Position numbers and translations under genes: made by a program. This document shows, one piece after another, positions 12,478 through 15,702 of a stretch of 15,702 bases of DNA (positions are counted from its first letter, which is position 1; each line of letters begins with the position of its first letter). The notes under the pieces are model-generated. The model saw only the letters and a program-made list of their open reading frames with translations. It made no database searches and was not told where the DNA came from. Origin of the DNA: Paracoccaceae bacterium (GTDB lineage Bacteria; Pseudomonadota; Alphaproteobacteria; Rhodobacterales; Rhodobacteraceae); assembly GCA_021767525.1 (NCBI GenBank), contig JAASTF010000043.1, forward strand, positions 1-15,702, in the 5' to 3' direction.

Positions 12478-13458
12478 TCAAAGGAACATCGCACCGGCGA
12501 AAAACAGCAAGGGGATCAACCCGGTATCGCGGTTCGACCGGAACAGCATCAGGCAGATGTCCGGGTCGTCGATCTGCAATTTACGCAATTGCCAGACCAT
12601 GTGCCAGCCCATTGCCCAGGGCCCGAAGATCGCCAGCGCGATGGCCAGCGGATCTCCGCCGCGGGCCACCATCGCCGACAGGATCGCCATCGCCATCAGG
12701 CAGACCGTGCCGACCATGAAACGCCGCAGCCACATGGCGGTGTCGCTGCCGAAAAGCCGCGCGGTGGATTTTACGCCGATCAGCGCGTCGTCCTCTTTGT
12801 CCTGGTGGGCATAGATCGTGTCGTAGAACAGCGTCCAGGCGATGCCCGCCATATAAAGCAGCAGCGGCGCAGGGTGCAGGTATCCGGTATGCGCCACCCA
12901 GGCCAGCATGGCCCCCCAGTTGAAAGCCAGCCCCAGGAATATCTGCGGCCACCAGGTGAAACGCTTGGCAAAGGGGTAGATGGCCACCGGCAGCAGCGCA
13001 ACGATCCCCATGATGATCGCGGCGGTGTTGAAGGTCAGCAGGATGCAAAAGGCCAGCAGCGATTGCACGACCAGCCAGGCCAGCGCCTGTTTCACGCTGA
13101 CCTGCCCCGACGGGATCGGGCGGCTTGCGGTGCGTGCCACCGAGCCGTCGAAATCGCGGTCGGTGATGTCGTTCCAGGTGCAGCCCGCCCCGCGCATCAG
13201 CCAGGCGCCGATGCCGCAGCCGACGAATATCCACGCATCGAACCAGCGCGGCTGGCCGTCATGCAGGATGGCCAGCGCCAGCCCCCACCAGCAGGGGATC
13301 AGCAGCAGCCACGTGCCGATGGGCCGGTCCGCGCGGCTAAGCCGCAAATAGGGCCGCGACCAGGCGGGCGCGCGCCGGTCGACCCAGTTGCCGGTATAGG
13401 CGTCGGCCACCTGGCCCTGGGTGTCGCTGGCCTCTGGCGTCCGGTCGGGTGTGGTCAT
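12478..13458 (-). CDS. ubiA: 4-hydroxybenzoate polyprenyltransferase UbiA
   Basis: This 326-residue UbiA-superfamily membrane prenyltransferase attaches the polyprenyl tail to 4-hydroxybenzoate in ubiquinone synthesis at the inner membrane. The two Asp-rich motifs that bind Mg-diphosphate are clear: NDITDRDFD (about 115-123) and DTIYAHQDKEDD (about 221-232). SRPIPSG follows the first motif, as in UbiA. About eight hydrophobic segments are present. The N-terminal 40 residues are hydrophilic, slightly longer than in E. coli UbiA (290). The ATG at 13458 is chosen because the frame further upstream runs antisense to rsmE. GAGG lies about 10 nt upstream. The start codon is only 12 nt from that of the divergent rsmE. 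The downstream gene is the OmpA protein, possibly in the same transcript. Confidence 0.93.
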   Translation of the reverse strand: MTTPDRTPEASDTQGQVADAYTGNWVDRRAPAWSRPYLRLSRADRPIGTWLLLIPCWWGLALAILHDGQPRWFDAWIFVGCGIGAWLMRGAGCTWNDITDRDFDGSVARTASRPIPSGQVSVKQALAWLVVQSLLAFCILLTFNTAAIIMGIVALLPVAIYPFAKRFTWWPQIFLGLAFNWGAMLAWVAHTGYLHPAPLLLYMAGIAWTLFYDTIYAHQDKEDDALIGVKSTARLFGSDTAMWLRRFMVGTVCLMAMAILSAMVARGGDPLAIALAIFGPWAMGWHMVWQLRKLQIDDPDICLMLFRSNRDTGLIPLLFFAGAMFL

Positions 13459-13470
13459 ATGGTCGGCCTC

Positions 13471-14205
13471 ATGACATCGACTGCGAAAATCCGCCTTTAT
13501 GTAGATCACCCGCTGGGGGCGGGGCAATGCGTCGCTTTGGATCGTGATCAGGCGCATTACCTGTTCGGCGTCATGCGCCAGGGCGAGGGCGCGGCGGTGC
13601 TGCTGTTCAACGGGCGCGATGGCGAATGGCTGGCCCATGTGACACGCGCGGCCAAGCGCGCGGGCGAGCTGACTTGCGCGCACCAGACGCGGCCGTTGCA
13701 AATGCCGCCCGACCTGTGGCTGCTGTTCGCGCCGATCAAGAAGGCGCGCACCGATTTCATCGTGGAAAAGGCCGCCGAGATGGGTGCCGCGCGCATCTGC
13801 CCGGTGCAGACCGAGTTCACCAATGCCGAACGTATCCGGCAGGACCGCCTGCAGGCCCACGCGGTCGAGGCGGCGGAACAATGCGGCGGTACCTTCGTGC
13901 CGCAGGTGGACGATCTGCAACGGCTGGACCGCGTGCTGGATGGCTGGGACCAAACCCGCCAGCTGATGTTCTGTGACGAGGCGCTTTCGGGCGAGCTGTC
14001 CGGCCTGCCGGATAGGGCCGCTGCGGCAGGCCCCTGGGCCATCCTGATCGGCCCCGAAGGCGGCTTTTCCGAGGCCGAGCGCGCCCGCCTGCGCGATCTG
14101 CCTTTCGCACATGCGGTCAGCCTGGGCCCGCGCATCCTGCGCGCCGACACGGCGGCGGTGGCCGCGATGACCTTGTGGCAGATGGCCTTGGGGGATTGGC
14201 GATGA
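13471..14205 (+). CDS. rsmE: 16S rRNA (uracil1498-N3)-methyltransferase RsmE
   Basis: This 244-residue protein is a SPOUT-class RNA methyltransferase that modifies U1498 of 16S rRNA using S-adenosylmethionine. An N-terminal PUA-like domain (1 to about 75) contains HYLFGVMR, the usual 'H(l/y)x3VLR'-like motif. The catalytic knot domain has LWLLFAPIKK, DFIVEKAAEMG (about 96-106), an AEQCGG segment, the key LIGPEGGFSEAE motif (about 192-203), and LGPRILRADTAAVAAM near the C-terminus. All are hallmark positions. The ATG at 13471 has no evident ribosome site. With ubiA diverging 12 nt away, its mRNA may be leaderless or start inside ubiA. The stop overlaps the GNAT start by 4 nt. Confidence 0.93.
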   Translation: MTSTAKIRLYVDHPLGAGQCVALDRDQAHYLFGVMRQGEGAAVLLFNGRDGEWLAHVTRAAKRAGELTCAHQTRPLQMPPDLWLLFAPIKKARTDFIVEKAAEMGAARICPVQTEFTNAERIRQDRLQAHAVEAAEQCGGTFVPQVDDLQRLDRVLDGWDQTRQLMFCDEALSGELSGLPDRAAAAGPWAILIGPEGGFSEAERARLRDLPFAHAVSLGPRILRADTAAVAAMTLWQMALGDWR

Positions 14206-15056
14206 TCCGCAAGGCCGGCCCCGAAGACGCGATCGCCATTGCGGCCTTTCTGGAAGCGCATATCGAAACCTCGATGTTCCTTCTGGGCAATCTCGAGGCC
14301 CACGGCATCGGCAATACCGACCATCCCTATGGCACGCATTACTTTTTGCGCGAAACCGGCGACGGGATCACGGGCGTTTTCGGCTGCGCCAATGGCGGCA
14401 TGTTGATGTGCCAATTGCCCGGCCTGAAAAAGACCGAGGCGCAGACCTATGCGCATCTGCTGCAAGGCTATCGGTTGCAGGGCATGACAGGGGCGTCGGA
14501 CCAGGTTGGGCTGATCCTCGATGCGTTGCCGGTGCCGTCGGATGCCTGGCAGTTGCGGCGGACCGAGCCGCTTTATGCGTTGCAGATCGCGGACGTGTTG
14601 TGCGACGCGGTCGAGACGCGGCCAGTCGGCCCCGAGGATCGTGATCTTCTGACCGAATGGTTCGCGCCGTTTTCCGTCGAAACCGGCCTGGCCGCGCCCG
14701 ATGCGGCCGCGCAAATGGCCGCTGACCGGGCGGCCCTGGCGCTTGCGCAGGGGCGGACGCACCTGTTGATCGAGGACGGCGCGCCGGTGGCTATGGCCGC
14801 AATTACCGCGCAGGCGGGCGCGGCGGTGCAGGTCGGGGGCGTCTATGTGCCGCCCCATTTGCGCCAGCGCGGGCGTGGCGGGCGCGTTGTGGCGGGCCTG
14901 TTGCGCCACGTTGCGTCGCGGGGCGCGGCCCGCGCCATCCTGTTCGCGGCCAGTGAACGGGCGGCGCGTGTTTACGAAAGGATCGGATTTGTGCGCATCG
15001 GTTCATACGACATCGCGATGCTGCGCAGCCCGCTGACGCTGGGGCCGCCGACATGA
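14202..15056 (+). CDS. GNAT family N-acetyltransferase
   Basis: This 284-residue protein has a C-terminal GNAT fold (about 150-280). The acetyl-CoA loop is VGGVYVPPHLRQRGRGGRVV (motif A, R/Q-xx-G-x-G type). It is followed by a hydrophobic LFAASERAARVYERIGF segment, which is motif B with the typical Tyr and the ERIGF ending. The N-terminal half (1-140) begins IRKAGPEDA..IAAFLEAH and resembles a second, degenerate GNAT-like domain, as in two-domain acetyltransferases of this size. The substrate is unknown. The start overlaps the rsmE stop (ATGA), and its own stop overlaps the next gene the same way, implying translational coupling. Confidence 0.85.
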   Translation: MIRKAGPEDAIAIAAFLEAHIETSMFLLGNLEAHGIGNTDHPYGTHYFLRETGDGITGVFGCANGGMLMCQLPGLKKTEAQTYAHLLQGYRLQGMTGASDQVGLILDALPVPSDAWQLRRTEPLYALQIADVLCDAVETRPVGPEDRDLLTEWFAPFSVETGLAAPDAAAQMAADRAALALAQGRTHLLIEDGAPVAMAAITAQAGAAVQVGGVYVPPHLRQRGRGGRVVAGLLRHVASRGAARAILFAASERAARVYERIGFVRIGSYDIAMLRSPLTLGPPT

Positions 15057-15565
15057 GCCTGATCCGACCCGAGGCCGCCGCCGCGCTGGCGCAATGGCGC
15101 GATGCCTTGATCGGTGCCGCGCTGGCGGGGCTGGGCCTTTGGTGGGCGCTGGCGGCGCGCGGCATCCTGGGTTGGGTCGGCTGGGCGCTTTTGCCGATCG
15201 GGCTGCTGCTGGCCTGGGCGGGCATCCGCCGTGCGCGGTTTCATTCGGGTGGGGGCGGTCCGGGCGTCGTCACGGTCGACGAGGGCGCGGTGGCCTGGCT
15301 GGGCCCGTATGGCGGCGGCGCCATCGCCCTGTCCGAGCTTGACCGGCTGGAGCTGGACCCGACGCGGCAGCCGCCGGTGTGGCGCCTGACGGCACCGGGC
15401 GAGGCGCCGCTGAACATTCCGGTGAACGCCGAAGGGGCGGATGCGCTGTTCGATGCCTTTGCGCGGTTACCGGGCCTGGACACTCCGAAAATGTTGGCGG
15501 AATTGCGCGGTGGCGCACAGGCGCCCGTCACGATCTGGCAAAAAAGCCGGCCCCGTCTACATTGA
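15053..15565 (+). CDS. Small integral membrane protein, function unknown
   Basis: This 170-residue protein has two closely spaced hydrophobic segments (about residues 17-35 and 39-57, AALAGLGLWWALAARGI and WALLPIGLLLAWAGI). A small soluble domain follows (about 65-160) with strands such as VVTVDEGAVAWLGPYGGGAI and LSELDRLELD. The arrangement of two helices then a compact beta domain resembles small PH-like membrane proteins, but I recognise no named family. It overlaps the GNAT stop by 4 nt (ATGA at 15053) and is followed 63 nt later by gshA. It probably ends the rsmE transcript. No catalytic motif is visible. Confidence 0.75.
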   Translation: MSLIRPEAAAALAQWRDALIGAALAGLGLWWALAARGILGWVGWALLPIGLLLAWAGIRRARFHSGGGGPGVVTVDEGAVAWLGPYGGGAIALSELDRLELDPTRQPPVWRLTAPGEAPLNIPVNAEGADALFDAFARLPGLDTPKMLAELRGGAQAPVTIWQKSRPRLH

Positions 15566-15628
15566 CAGCGACCACAATTCGTCGCACCCATAGCGCCGTT
15601 TGCAGAAACAAGGTCGGAGAGCCATCCC

Positions 15629-15702
15629 ATGTCCATCCCTCAATCCGGCGGCGGCCCGATCGAAAGCTTCGACCAGTTGGCGGGCTACCTGGAAAGCGGC
15701 TG
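15629..15702 (+). CDS. gshA: Glutamate-cysteine ligase, N-terminus (3' cut by window edge)
   Basis: Only the first 24 codons are present. They read MSIPQSGGGPIESFDQLAGY, then four more residues, matching the start I know for the proteobacterial plant-type glutamate-cysteine ligase (first step of glutathione synthesis) in this group. The ribosome site GGAGAG (15616-15621) is about 7 nt before the ATG. A TTGACA at 15562-15567, overlapping the previous stop, could be a -35 box, but no good -10 follows. The identification is from a short N-terminus, so confirmation needs the adjacent sequence. Confidence 0.72.
   Translation, partial: MSIPQSGGGPIESFDQLAGYLESG

Noticed and set aside
11875..13470. 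Plus-strand frame continuing upstream of rsmE for over 500 codons
   Set aside because: It is antisense to the OmpA and ubiA genes and gives a Q/H/R/G-rich composition. Only the part from ATG 13471 resembles RsmE, so the start is set there.
13459..14112. Upstream extension of the ubiA frame (minus strand)
   Set aside because: It lies entirely antisense to rsmE and has no membrane or prenyltransferase features. The ubiA motifs begin after the ATG at 13458.
15562..15593. TTGACA as a gshA promoter
   Set aside because: The -35 is perfect but no acceptable -10 lies 16-19 nt downstream, and it overlaps the previous stop codon. Not strong enough to list as a promoter.

Overview
The window looks like ordinary core chromosome of a high-GC alphaproteobacterium of the Rhodobacteraceae/Roseobacter group. 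I base this on strong G+C coding bias, on an RpoE-ChrR pair whose ChrR zinc-ligand residues line up with those of Rhodobacter sphaeroides at a constant small offset, and on a typical rhodobacteral set of neighbours (ubiA, rsmE, gshA). I saw no tRNA, rRNA, insertion sequence, integrase, CRISPR array or phage gene. Gene density is high and many adjacent genes overlap by exactly 4 nt.

Layout. 1-2649 (+): the 3' end of a histidine phosphatase gene, then two adjacent saccharopine dehydrogenase genes (LYS1-like and LYS9-like) that together can interconvert lysine and 2-aminoadipate semialdehyde. 2651-3784: a terminator, two tandem minus-strand genes for small secreted paralogous proteins of unknown function, and an AT-rich leader/promoter region. 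3785-8744 (-): a DUF3775 gene and a five-gene, tightly overlapping operon (FAD amine-oxidase-like protein, DUF1365, GPH-type MFS transporter, DUF3833, SDR). 8866-10175 (+): rpoE and chrR, divergent from that operon. 10191-13458 (-): ubiA, a large OmpA/BON-like envelope protein and a small membrane-anchored coiled-coil protein. 13471-15702 (+): rsmE, a GNAT acetyltransferase, a small membrane protein, and the first 24 codons of gshA.

The most coherent system is the centre (4172-10175). In R. sphaeroides the same arrangement, rpoE-chrR divergent from the operon RSP1087-1091, controls and carries out part of the singlet-oxygen response. There the FAD protein RSP1091 (UfaD) acts in furan fatty acid synthesis. 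By homology and synteny this window probably carries the same membrane-lipid/photo-oxidative-stress module. The SDR, DUF3833 and GPH members remain functionally unassigned as far as I know.

Points of lesser certainty: the rpoE start codon (the best ribosome site/ATG pair is out of frame), the promoters (pattern matches only), and the functions of the tandem secreted proteins, the DUF3775 protein and the small membrane proteins.
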